This document shows positions 8,701 to 16,199 of a stretch of 31,254 bases of DNA, piece after piece; position 1 is the stretch's first letter, and every line of letters begins with the position of its first letter. The notes below the pieces were generated by a model, which searched no databases, was not told where the DNA came from, and saw only the letters and a program-made list of their open reading frames with translations. A program made the translations under genes and the position numbers. The DNA comes from an uncultured Clostridium sp. (GTDB lineage Bacteria; Bacillota; Clostridia; Lachnospirales; Lachnospiraceae). The stretch is taken from NCBI GenBank assembly GCA_958442925.1, contig CAUCIO010000007.1, positions 1-31,254 of the forward strand, read 5' to 3'.

Positions 8701-11700
8701 CGCTGCCCTCTCTTCATCTCTGGAAAATACCGGTAATGGTATCCGTTAAACGGGCTCTGGGAGCTGTTTAAAACTCCCTCTGAACCGTCTCCCATCATGA
8801 AAATCATGCCAGGCAGGTCTTTTCCCCACTCTCCGTCTCCCTTTTCATACAGCCAGAACGTATTAGCCAGAGGCTCATTGTTATCCTTCTCCCAGATCTT
8901 TAACGCTGCCAGAGGCCCCATAGGATCCATGGAACCGATATTTTTCTCATACACCTCCTCGTCAAACGCATACATGGTGTAGCTTCCTGCATAGTGGCTG
9001 GAGTTGTCATAGGTGGGCTTCACAGCAAAGCCTACCACTGTATCAGAAGGAAGCTTCTCCATCTCCGCTTCCAGAGGAATGCCCCACTCCTCGGCAGTGC
9101 TCTTTAAAATCTGCGTCACCTCTATCGGATCTTCCGGAAGCTCCGGCGGAGTCTCCAGAGGATTTAACTGAATCTCATTAGTCTCCAGCTCAATCTTGTT
9201 CGGTTCGGTAGACTGGTGCTGGTATCTCCAGTCGTTATTCGCCGTATAATCCTCCAGATAGTCTACCCGCAGCACATAATTATTTCCCGTAATGGCGCTG
9301 TCTGCCAGATTGAAGGTCTCGTTGGTAATAAGGAGTTTTCCCTGTGGTTCATCTGCTCCCGTCTTATTAAAGTACTTTTCATCAAAATCGCTGACATAGC
9401 CTTCGTAGGTCAGATTTGGCGCCGCTTCCGGCCAGTCTGCCGGAAGCTTTTTCTGCTCCACCTCACACTCTACTGTGGCTTTATAGGTCTGATTTCCCTG
9501 CTCCAGAGTCAGATAAATATATTTAATCTGATCCGCCGCTTCGTCTGTCGCCTTCTTTCTGTCCGCATCATTCTGAAGCTCTGTGCTGTAGTCAAAGTGC
9601 AGCTCGGCGTTCAGAGGATGAACGCTGACTCCCATCTGGCTGCTGTCCTTTAACACTGCCCGCATCTTCGTCTGAGAAGGCGTCTTGACAATTGTAGTGG
9701 AAATCAGCCGCTTCACATCGTCGCCTGCATAGTAGCCGTACAGGTTAAACCGGTATGTGGTATTTCCTTTCAGGCCTGTCAGATCGATGGGCGCAAAGGC
9801 TTTGCCGCTCTCCGAGGAATCAATAGGCTTATCCCACTGAAAGTATACATTGTCTCCTGTCTGCTCGTTATAAACGCTGAGCTGCAGCGGTTTGTCCGGA
9901 CTGATATCAAGAGCCGCTCCGTTCATCTCCACAAACATTCTGCCGTTAATCATGTTGTATGTAACTTTATTTTCCTTGAATACCAGATACGGTACTCCCG
10001 TATTTTCGTCCATAAAGAATACGTCTGACTCCGGAGATTCAAACTCTACGGTCTTCTCGTTATCATGGAATTCTGCCACCAGCTTGACCACATAATCATG
10101 GCCCCGGACGATCTGTTCTCCGTCCACATATACGGCTGCCGCGCTGGTTCCCTGGCCATATACGCTGGCTGCCAGACCGCTGAGCTTTCCTCCCATATAG
10201 TTATAGATATCGTAGCGGTACGCCTTAATTCCGTGATCCTCGTCAATGATTCCAGGATCCTGATCCGTTCCCATATCCGGGCGGATCTCAAAATAGCCTT
10301 TCGGGTTGTTGGCCACGATAGGTTTCTTTATAATCCTTGGATCCTTCTTTAAGGTTTTATACTGGGAAGAGGAGAGCTCCACATAGGAGTTGGTATTTTT
10401 ATCTAAAGCCTGAGTGGAAACTGTGTAGAGCATATTGCTCTGCAGATTATCAAATACAATCTTACAGATCTCCTCGTTTCCGTCGCTGCCCCATTTAACC
10501 TCTTCAATCCGAACGACTTCCCGCATCTTATCGGCATTTAAAACCACCCGCATGGGGACATTCTGTGCATAGGCCTTTTTTTCAAGCTTTACAACAATCG
10601 AATCAGCTGTGGCATAGTCGTAATTTTCCAGCACTCCATAGGAAGAGGTGGAGAAGGTTCTGGTGAGGAATGTCCTCTCGCCCACAGCATCTTCATCGCT
10701 TTCTGTGTCTGTCAGGCGATAGGATGCTGTAAACATGATCCTGTATTTCTTATCCGGATCCAGAGCCTGGGTGGAGAACTGCATCGGCCCATAGGTGGAA
10801 AGTTCTGACTCGTCAAACAGAATCGTTTCCACTTCCGAATCGTCAAGGGTATCCGTAATTTTCAGCACACCTTCTAAAAGCTCCACGCCGTTGACATCGT
10901 CTGCATTGTCCACATCCAGAGTACCCTCTGCTGCAGTCACGTCATATGTAAAATCCGTCAGTACATAGACTGGCATGATTACCTTATCGCTCTGGGATCC
11001 GGCGCCGCCTCCGCCGCCGGTAGATCCGGAAGCTCCTGTTTTTCCTGCTTCGCCTGTCTTTCCGCTGTCTCCGTCGCTGCCTTCGTCTCCCTCTTCACCT
11101 TCGTCGCCTTCTTCACCTTCGTCTCCGGCGTCTCCTGCCTTTCCGGCTTCTCCTGTCTCTCCTTCTGCGCCTGCTTCTCCGGCATCGCCCTGCTCTCCGT
11201 CCTCACCATCAATGGTAGTAATATCAAAGGTAGGAACCTTCAGATTCCTGTCCTCTGACGGAGTCACTAAAATATTTCCTCCTGACAGTTCGTCTGAAAG
11301 AATCTCTGAAAAATGCAGACTCACTTCTTCATTCTGCACAATACTGCGGTTTTCCAGATCCAGCTTAGTCCCGTCTGACAGCCGCATACTGCTTCCTGCC
11401 GCCAGAACCTGAAACGCCGTCTCGCCGCCTGAAATACGCACAATTCCTCTGTCGATATACTCCAGCTCCGCGTATCCTTCCAGGCTCTCTTCCGTCCCAT
11501 CAGGAAATGTGATATTAATAGAAGGGGAAGAGAGCAGATACTTCTCCTCCTGCATTTTCCATATATAATCCCGGAATTCCAGAGGCGTTCCCTGATTGTC
11601 CAGCAGATACTTATCTCCCTGGCGGTTCATCACTGACTCGGCTCCCAGACTGTAGTAATTCAAAAGGCCTTTTTTCAGTTCATTGCACTCCACAATCACG

Positions 11701-12011
11701 CCTTTGTGAAAGGCGCTGATGGAATCGTCTGCATAATGGATAAAGCTGTCGGCCGAAACCTCCTGCTTTTTTCCATACATGTCCTTAAAGCTGATAGTTC
11801 CAGAATAGTTCTCCTTATATCTGGTTCCTGCCTTGAAATACAGAGGCTTAGGCACAACTGCGCCGCCCTCTCCGTTTTCATAGGACAGCACATAGCCGTC
11901 TCCCCAGAAGGCCTCTCTTCCCCTGGCATGGTGGGAAATACCGAATGCCGCCGCTCCCCCTGCAATCAGCAGTACCAGAATCATAATGACAGTATAGATT
12001 TTCTTGCTCAT
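5700..12011 (-). CDS. Giant surface protein: N-terminal anchor, collagen-like block, many Fn3-like domains
   Basis: A 2103-residue exported protein, first gene of the ATPase-linked operon. An N-terminal hydrophobic segment (5-25) after a basic MSKK could be a signal anchor or a cleaved signal (GGAAAFG follows). Residues 30-265 form a beta-rich domain resembling that of the next surface protein. Residues 269-340 are 24 uninterrupted Gly-X-Y triplets, highly acidic. The rest (about 345-2060) looks like a long string of Fn3/Ig-like domains; the L-x5-Y hallmark recurs (for example L417-Y423, L523-Y529, L747-Y753), as do later copies such as LKPGTKYSVSLW and LEPDWEYKIQMY. The C-terminus is strongly basic (EKRRRVRKEKTNA). 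There is no sortase motif and no obvious protease or glycosidase motif. The start has an AAGGGGAGAA site 6 bp upstream. An adhesin or filament-like surface structure is likely; the exact role is unknown. Confidence 0.83.
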   Translation of the reverse strand: MSKKIYTVIMILVLLIAGGAAAFGISHHARGREAFWGDGYVLSYENGEGGAVVPKPLYFKAGTRYKENYSGTISFKDMYGKKQEVSADSFIHYADDSISAFHKGVIVECNELKKGLLNYYSLGAESVMNRQGDKYLLDNQGTPLEFRDYIWKMQEEKYLLSSPSINITFPDGTEESLEGYAELEYIDRGIVRISGGETAFQVLAAGSSMRLSDGTKLDLENRSIVQNEEVSLHFSEILSDELSGGNILVTPSEDRNLKVPTFDITTIDGEDGEQGDAGEAGAEGETGEAGKAGDAGDEGEEGDEGEEGDEGSDGDSGKTGEAGKTGASGSTGGGGGAGSQSDKVIMPVYVLTDFTYDVTAAEGTLDVDNADDVNGVELLEGVLKITDTLDDSEVETILFDESELSTYGPMQFSTQALDPDKKYRIMFTASYRLTDTESDEDAVGERTFLTRTFSTSSYGVLENYDYATADSIVVKLEKKAYAQNVPMRVVLNADKMREVVRIEEVKWGSDGNEEICKIVFDNLQSNMLYTVSTQALDKNTNSYVELSSSQYKTLKKDPRIIKKPIVANNPKGYFEIRPDMGTDQDPGIIDEDHGIKAYRYDIYNYMGGKLSGLAASVYGQGTSAAAVYVDGEQIVRGHDYVVKLVAEFHDNEKTVEFESPESDVFFMDENTGVPYLVFKENKVTYNMINGRMFVEMNGAALDISPDKPLQLSVYNEQTGDNVYFQWDKPIDSSESGKAFAPIDLTGLKGNTTYRFNLYGYYAGDDVKRLISTTIVKTPSQTKMRAVLKDSSQMGVSVHPLNAELHFDYSTELQNDADRKKATDEAADQIKYIYLTLEQGNQTYKATVECEVEQKKLPADWPEAAPNLTYEGYVSDFDEKYFNKTGADEPQGKLLITNETFNLADSAITGNNYVLRVDYLEDYTANNDWRYQHQSTEPNKIELETNEIQLNPLETPPELPEDPIEVTQILKSTAEEWGIPLEAEMEKLPSDTVVGFAVKPTYDNSSHYAGSYTMYAFDEEVYEKNIGSMDPMGPLAALKIWEKDNNEPLANTFWLYEKGDGEWGKDLPGMIFMMGDGSEGVLNSSQSPFNGYHYRYFPEMKRGQRYVFAYDLMLKMSDADFAYPYELADYSELSHPNGILRSGKGDGLYTDQCSAPRATPEFKVYLKQAGKKGQGYSAVWNVKAEDPDHSLRSDSFELSYDHETEQAKGEYKLPDPDDSGTQTASYQELAFDLAYDAEPVNDMMALSVSYNRFYDGTEPEDEGLQELLTQPMRIYGAPKIEKITPKKDGEARNAFDMELTVSGNELSRNLAGVYLEFSASGKDPAALYAPVERIEDGTYKVSVSKNELADFKGIQFKVTAWPVYAGSDFGYEGIKGGELYALMTDKGKYITYGSVSGKMAEGSDIHGGLFQIQNAQVDSDKDSAQMLLKNAYGDIFSQGITLTFEKSGAVNKSLLERETAMVPVPLVTLTNGTSASGTGQFDSIIPVVTDPVAEQALNQASFHFKLTDHVEQLLQYPKVTFKLNDGVKTTEVEVNLSEIEVGEGLYQKIFEGLKPGTKYSVSLWSALSGGGAQVQFLDSHGNPFSFSFETLSEIDVTIPKIRMINEYYNYKMMELIYNLDSVIGIQVRYDLYDVTEQSNPDQIDDSQLVLSHEKLMELSQGTSDKPGAENRKRFYATGEDNLTTRGNFIRLDLAPSLSQNSPLRLENGHKYRWKISVYPKGTSYGQEGYENLCAGLQWSGIITYPQLISPNSQINIQPLDVEGDSDTRKMNVQPILGENPESLDGSIVASEAFIRLHPETGQPLKAGTSLDNMEIAKEGDDYYLTDKAGKEIKGMHLAKGAYVVQLLKAVYPKDDSSKPAETWELLDITDYCKDPEVNRQLTGHALHGAITIPLEGLEPDWEYKIQMYAVTDAELKGLEEIKVPHRGENLEESTQEGVTWLAEYTQRTVGENGILLDKKEMDFEQVDQDSVALTIYNAVGLDKVKTIRCTFMPKGSNSVEKLVDTGYLPLTDNMKETENLADGTVRTTIKIPAVFKETGTYVVIANLYGDDVESEPLVSISSHEGKYLKVTDLPVRISSRIQIPEPETALPEKRRRVRKEKTNA
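10992..11207 (-). repeat. Collagen-like Gly-X-Y block
   Basis: 24 perfect Gly-X-Y triplets (residues 269-340 of the giant surface protein), starting GEDGEQGDAGEAG and ending GGGGGAGSQ. X and Y are mainly Glu, Asp, Ala, Lys and Thr; proline is absent. Bacterial collagen-like blocks without hydroxyproline are known to trimerise through charge and Thr; trimerisation here is inference. Confidence 0.9.
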
Positions 12012-12138
12012 TTGTTCTCCCCTTATCTAATCTGTTGTAGCTGAGCTGTTATTATTTTTTTGCACACGAATAGACAGACTGTTATTTCCCGGTCTGCCCA
12101 CACAGCGTTTCTATCTTTTTTCTTAATTAAATCATAAG

Positions 12139-12166
12139 ATTATATTACTGGAATAAAGAGGCAAAA
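12139..12166 (-). promoter_or_regulatory. Candidate promoter of the surface protein / ATPase operon
   Basis: On the minus strand a perfect -10 TATAAT (12139-12144) is preceded, after 16 bp, by a weak -35 TTTTGC (12161-12166). It lies about 130 bp before the giant gene and just beyond the oppA terminator. No further terminator or strong promoter was seen between here and the beta gene, so the seven genes may form one transcript of about 12 kb or more. Confidence 0.45.
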
Positions 12167-12190
12167 ATCAACATTTTTTTCTTCTTGTTC

Positions 12191-12243
12191 CTGAAAAAAT
12201 ACACAAATCCCCTGCCGGATGTTTATTTGACATCCGGCAGGGG
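12191..12243 (-). terminator. Rho-independent terminator after the third oppA paralogue
   Basis: A perfect 14-bp stem (12209-12222 with 12230-12243; arm CCCCTGCCGGATGT) and 7-nt loop, followed on the minus strand by ATTTGTGTATTTTTT. It separates the opp cluster from the surface protein/ATPase operon. Confidence 0.9.
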
Positions 12244-12297
12244 ATCTGCCTATTTTCCCTATATCTTCTGTTCTGGTATCTGCAGAGTCTGCACAAG

Positions 12298-13986
12298 CTA
12301 TTCTGCAGACTCGCCTACTGTTCCGTACATGAAGTACCAGTATCCGTATGGAGAGTGCCATGTTCCCTGAAGCTCTGGCTTCTGTAACCAGAAGTCGTTC
12401 TGGTATGCAATCGGAATCATAGCCATATCCTTTAACAGCAGCTGCTCTGCCTCGTGAAGCAGCTTATAGTGCTCTGCCTTGTCAGCTGTCATTCTGGCCT
12501 TTGCAATCAGCTCGTCATACTCTGGATTGCTGTACTTACCATCGTTGTTTCCGTTATTTGTCTCAAACAGGTTCAGCATGTTGGATGGATCATCGTAGTC
12601 ATATACCCAGCCGTTTCTGGCAATATCATAGTCACCGTTTCTTCTGGTTGGAGTGAAGGTTGCCCACTCAACTACCTTGATATCCATAGAGATTCCCAGC
12701 TCACCCCATGCGCTCTGGAGATACTCTGCTAATGGCTTATGGTATCCAGCATCGTTTGTCATGTACTCGATAGCCGGGAAGCCCTCGCCGTTTGGATAAC
12801 CTGCATCAGCCAGCAGCTCTTTTGCCTTAGCCAGATCAGCCTCGAAATCATCTGTGTTAAAGAACTCGCCGTTCTCTGCGATTGTTACCTCTGCGAAGGA
12901 GGATCCTGGCTCTGCGTCAGAAACGCCTGGGCCTACAAAGTTCTTAGCCGGAGAGTAAGTTCCCTGCATGATGGTATCTGCGATGTATGCACGATCAAGA
13001 GCAAGGCTTAATGCCTGGCGAACTTTTACATCCTTAAAGTAATCTCTGTTCAGATTCAGGCTGATATAGTAAGTTCCGAGAATCGGATCTACGTGGAACT
13101 CCGGATTCTCTCTGAGGTTTGGAACCTCCTCTGTGGGAACGTCCTTAATGAACATAACCTCGCCTGCATTGTATGCGCTGTAGGCTGCGTTCATGTCCTC
13201 CATCAGGACAAACTTGATTGTATCTGCTGTAACTGCCTCTGCGTTCCAGTAATTCTCGTTCTTCTCCATCAGGATATGGGAACCTGGAACCCACTCTTTG
13301 ATCTTCATAGCACCGTTGCAGATGTAAGTAGCCGGGTCGATAGCCCAGGACTCGCCGTTAGCCTCGATAGTAGCCTGGTTTACAGGGCTCAGTGTTGCAA
13401 AGGAGCAGATCTTATCAAAATATACGCACGGGTAAGCCAGCTCTACCACGAAAGTCTGGTCGTCAGGAGCAGATACTGCTAAAGCATCCAAGTCTCCTGC
13501 AGCTGCCTCATCGTAGCCCTTTACCATGCACAGAAGGTCGTAGCCGTAAGGCGCAGCTGTCATAGGATCTGCAACTCTCTTAAATGTATATACAAAATCA
13601 TTGGCTGTCAGCGGTGTGCCATCGCTCCACTTTAATCCGTCTCTTAAATGGAATGTATAGGTAAGTCCGTCCTCAGAAACCTCCCATGTCTCTGCCATTC
13701 CGCCGATGATGTTGTTGTCCTTGTCAAAGTTTAACAGCGGCTCAAATAAGTGGATGATCATATTGGCTCCATCGATAGCGCTGTTTAACGCCGGGTCGAT
13801 GGTCTCCGGATCCGGGCCAATCTCCACTACCAGATTGTTCGCTCCGCCCTCTGCCTGAGCTGCCTGTCCGTCTTCGCTGGCAGCTGGCTTTGTCTCCTTA
13901 GCATCGTTGCCACCGCCGCCGCAGCCGGATAAAACAGTTGTAGAAACCATGGCTGCTGCTAACATAAGCGCAAATTTCTTTTTCAT
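12298..13986 (-). CDS. oppA: Oligopeptide ABC transporter binding lipoprotein (paralogue 3 of 3)
   Basis: Extracellular solute-binding protein of family 5 (SBP_bac_5), 562 residues, the usual OppA size. A lipoprotein signal peptide ends in the lipobox LSGC with Cys22 as the lipidated residue, followed by a Gly/Asp-rich linker. Family motifs include GPDPETIDPALNSA, LFEPLL, LRDGLKWSDG, NENYWN and a C-terminal GYWYFMYG. It should capture peptides for the OppBCDF permease. It is the last of three tandem copies that are strongly similar along their whole length. It has its own promoter (14093-14120), a leader hairpin and a terminator, so it can be expressed separately from the permease. The ribosome site is AAGGAGGAG. 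Peptide specificity cannot be read from sequence. Confidence 0.95.
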   Translation of the reverse strand: MKKKFALMLAAAMVSTTVLSGCGGGGNDAKETKPAASEDGQAAQAEGGANNLVVEIGPDPETIDPALNSAIDGANMIIHLFEPLLNFDKDNNIIGGMAETWEVSEDGLTYTFHLRDGLKWSDGTPLTANDFVYTFKRVADPMTAAPYGYDLLCMVKGYDEAAAGDLDALAVSAPDDQTFVVELAYPCVYFDKICSFATLSPVNQATIEANGESWAIDPATYICNGAMKIKEWVPGSHILMEKNENYWNAEAVTADTIKFVLMEDMNAAYSAYNAGEVMFIKDVPTEEVPNLRENPEFHVDPILGTYYISLNLNRDYFKDVKVRQALSLALDRAYIADTIMQGTYSPAKNFVGPGVSDAEPGSSFAEVTIAENGEFFNTDDFEADLAKAKELLADAGYPNGEGFPAIEYMTNDAGYHKPLAEYLQSAWGELGISMDIKVVEWATFTPTRRNGDYDIARNGWVYDYDDPSNMLNLFETNNGNNDGKYSNPEYDELIAKARMTADKAEHYKLLHEAEQLLLKDMAMIPIAYQNDFWLQKPELQGTWHSPYGYWYFMYGTVGESAE

Positions 13987-14016
13987 AACATTCTCCTCCT
14001 TGAGATTTTTTTGAAA

Positions 14017-14039
14017 AGCGTCCAGCCAGGGCTGGCGCT
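14017..14039 (-). promoter_or_regulatory. Leader hairpin before oppA paralogue 3
   Basis: Inverted repeat with outer arms AGCG/CGCT and inner arms CAGCC/GGCTG around a 2-nt loop, in the transcribed leader about 20 bp upstream of the ribosome binding site. No U-tract follows, so it is not a terminator; a role in mRNA stability or translation control is inferred. Confidence 0.5.
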
Positions 14040-14092
14040 CAACCTCTTTTTCACTGTCTTTTAGTAAAGCACGAAACAGAAAAGATAGTTCA

Positions 14093-14120
14093 ATGATACC
14101 ACAGAATCAAAAATATGCAA
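14093..14120 (-). promoter_or_regulatory. Promoter of oppA paralogue 3
   Basis: Minus-strand -35 TTGCAT (14115-14120), 16-bp spacer, -10 TATCAT (14093-14098), about 107 bp upstream of the start codon and downstream of the previous terminator. Confidence 0.6.
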
Positions 14121-14170
14121 GAACTTTTTTATTAATACATATTTTTCCGTATGCAGATACGAAATCTTCA

Positions 14171-14208
14171 AAAAAAGATCCAGGATTCTGTTTTCCTGGA
14201 TCTTTTTT
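14171..14208 (-). terminator. Terminator after oppA paralogue 2
   Basis: A perfect 15-bp stem (14171-14185 with 14194-14208; core GATCCAGGA) with 8-nt loop. The stem ends in A6/T6, giving U-runs in both directions. It ends the transcript of the second binding-protein gene, before the promoter of the third. Confidence 0.9.
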
Positions 14209-14253
14209 GTATTTTTTTTACTTTCAAGAGAAAATCATCTCTTTTTTCAGTTT

Positions 14254-15936
14254 TTATTTCGTTTCTTCTGCTCCCTTATCCACACTGCCGTACATGAAGT
14301 ACCAGTAGCCGTACGGGCTGTGATAGGTTCCTTTAAGCTCTGGTTTCTGCAGCCAGAACTCGTTCTGCCATGCAATCGGAATCATAGCCATATCCTTTAA
14401 CAGCAGCTGCTCTGCCTCGTGGAGAAGCTGATAATGTTCCTCTCTGTCGGCAGTTTTTCTGGCTCTTTCTGTCAGGGCATCGTATTCCGGATTGCTGTAT
14501 TTTCCGTCGTTGTTTCCATTATTGGTCTCTAACAGATTTAAAATATTGGACGGGTCGTCATAGTCGTAAATCCAGCCGTTTCTGGCGATATCGTAATCTC
14601 CGTTTCTTCTGGTCGGGGTAAAAGTTGCCCACTCAACGATCTTAATATCCATATTGATTCCCAGCTCGCCCCATGCACTCTGCAGGTACTCTGCCAGAGG
14701 CTTATGGTAGCCTGCATCGTTTGTCATATATTCAATCATCGGGAAGCCTTCGCCGTTCGGATAGCCTGCATCTGCCAGCAGCTCTTTCGCCTTGGCCAGA
14801 TCGCCTTCAAAATCGTCTGTGTGGAAAAATTCCCCATATGTTTCAATGGTCACATCTGAGAAAGAAGAACCCGGCTCTGCATCAGAGATTCCAGGGCCTA
14901 CAAAGTTCTTAGCCGGCGTATAAGTTCCCTGCATGATGGTATCTGCAATGTACTGGCGATCCAGGGCAAGGCTTAATGCCTGGCGAACCCTTACATCCTT
15001 AAAGTAATCTCTGTTCAGGTTCAGGCTGATGTAGTAGGTTCCCAGAAGAGGCTCTACATAAAACTCAGGATTTTCCCGCAGGTTCGGAATCTCCTCTGTG
15101 GGCACGTCCTTGATAAACATAACCTCGCCTGCATTGTAGGCGCTGTAGGCTGCGTTTGCATCCTCCATCAGAATGAATTTGATGGTATCTGCCGTTACAG
15201 CGTCTGCATTCCAGTAATTCTCGTTTTTCTCCAGCAGGATGTGGGAGCCTGGAACCCACTCCTTGATATTCATGGCGCCGTTACAGATATAGGTAGCCGG
15301 GTCAATCGCCCAGGCCTCATCATTTGCCTCAATGGTCGCCTGCTGCACCGGACTCAGCGTGGTGTAGGAACAGATCTTATCAAAGTAAACGCATGGATGA
15401 GCCAGCTCTACTACAAAGGTCTGATTGTCAGGAGCCGATACGCCCAAGGCGTCTACATCTCCGGCCGCCGCCTCGTCGTAGCCCTTTACCATACAGAGAA
15501 GGTCGTAGCCGTAAGGTGCAGCTGTCATCGGATCTGCTACACGTTTAAAGGTGTACACGAAATCATTGGCTGTCAGCGGAGAGCCGTCGCTCCACTTTAA
15601 ACCGTCTCTCAAATGGAAAGTGTAGGTAAGCCCATCCTCAGAAACCTCCCATGTCTCTGCCATTCCTCCCACGATATTGCAATCCTTGTCAAAGCTCAGC
15701 AGCGGCTCAAACAGATGGAGCAGCATAATCGCACCGTCGCTGGCGCTGTTTAACGCCGGGTCGATAGTCTCCGGATCTGGGCCAATCTCCACTACCAGGT
15801 GGTTTCCCTCTTCTCCCGCCTGAACTGCCTGGCTTCCCTCACCCCCATTTTGTTTGGAGCCGTTTCCTCCGCAGCCTGACAGCAGGGCTGACGACAGCAT
15901 CGCCGCTGCCATCACAAGTGCAAATTTCTTTTTCAT
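14254..15936 (-). CDS. oppA: Oligopeptide ABC transporter binding lipoprotein (paralogue 2 of 3)
   Basis: SBP_bac_5 lipoprotein of 560 residues with lipobox LSGC (Cys22) and the same motif order as its neighbours. It differs from the other two in scattered positions, such as SDGAIMLLHLFEPLLSFD against IDGANMIIHLFEPLLNFD, which may alter ligand choice. The linker after the lipid Cys is Asn/Gly/Gln-rich. It has its own consensus-like promoter (16025-16053), a leader hairpin and the terminator at 14171-14208. The ribosome site is AAGGAGG. Like its neighbours it presumably feeds the single OppBCDF permease encoded upstream. Confidence 0.95.
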   Translation of the reverse strand: MKKKFALVMAAAMLSSALLSGCGGNGSKQNGGEGSQAVQAGEEGNHLVVEIGPDPETIDPALNSASDGAIMLLHLFEPLLSFDKDCNIVGGMAETWEVSEDGLTYTFHLRDGLKWSDGSPLTANDFVYTFKRVADPMTAAPYGYDLLCMVKGYDEAAAGDVDALGVSAPDNQTFVVELAHPCVYFDKICSYTTLSPVQQATIEANDEAWAIDPATYICNGAMNIKEWVPGSHILLEKNENYWNADAVTADTIKFILMEDANAAYSAYNAGEVMFIKDVPTEEIPNLRENPEFYVEPLLGTYYISLNLNRDYFKDVRVRQALSLALDRQYIADTIMQGTYTPAKNFVGPGISDAEPGSSFSDVTIETYGEFFHTDDFEGDLAKAKELLADAGYPNGEGFPMIEYMTNDAGYHKPLAEYLQSAWGELGINMDIKIVEWATFTPTRRNGDYDIARNGWIYDYDDPSNILNLLETNNGNNDGKYSNPEYDALTERARKTADREEHYQLLHEAEQLLLKDMAMIPIAWQNEFWLQKPELKGTYHSPYGYWYFMYGSVDKGAEETK

Positions 15937-15957
15937 CCTATTCCTCCTTATATCTCT

Positions 15958-15980
15958 GGGAGCCAGTCATGGCTGCTCCC
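15958..15980 (-). promoter_or_regulatory. Leader hairpin before oppA paralogue 2
   Basis: Arms GGGAGC and GCTCCC around 11 nt, placed just upstream of the AAGGAGG site, in the same position as the hairpin of paralogue 3 but with a different sequence. No U-tract follows. Confidence 0.5.
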
Positions 15981-16024
15981 TTTTTTTCCCTCCCATTGCT
16001 GATTCAAAAATCACATCTGTCGTA

Positions 16025-16053
16025 ATAATAGCATATAATTCAAAATACTTCAA
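16025..16053 (-). promoter_or_regulatory. Promoter of oppA paralogue 2
   Basis: Minus-strand -35 TTGAAG (16048-16053), exact 17-bp spacer, -10 TATTAT (16025-16030) with an extended TGC element directly before it. It is about 90 bp upstream of the start codon, in AT-rich DNA. Confidence 0.7.
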
Positions 16054-16112
16054 TAATTTTTTTGAATTATTACATTTTTCGTCTTAATTTTCAAAATATA
16101 TGTTAATTAAAT

Positions 16113-16170
16113 CACAATAAAACAAGAAATCCCATTTCAAACGCCATACATACGCTTAAAATGGGATTTC
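16113..16170 (-). terminator. Terminator after oppA paralogue 1
   Basis: A 12-bp perfect stem (16126-16137 with 16159-16170; arm GAAATCCCATTT) with a long 21-nt loop, followed on the minus strand by TTGTTTTATTGTGATTT. It ends the oppBCDF-A transcript; some read-through is possible because the stem is AT-rich. Confidence 0.75.
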
Positions 16171-16199
16171 ATCATAATTCACAATTCAAAATTCAGTTT

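Noticed and set aside
12045..12110. Possible riboswitch in the leader of the giant surface gene
   Set aside because: Only a short GCAGAC/GTCTGT stem is visible, with no recognisable riboswitch core and no terminator or anti-terminator pair.
12140..12361. Small minus-strand frame of 73 codons around the oppA terminator
   Set aside because: It spans the rho-independent terminator hairpin and the end of oppA, and has no ribosome site.
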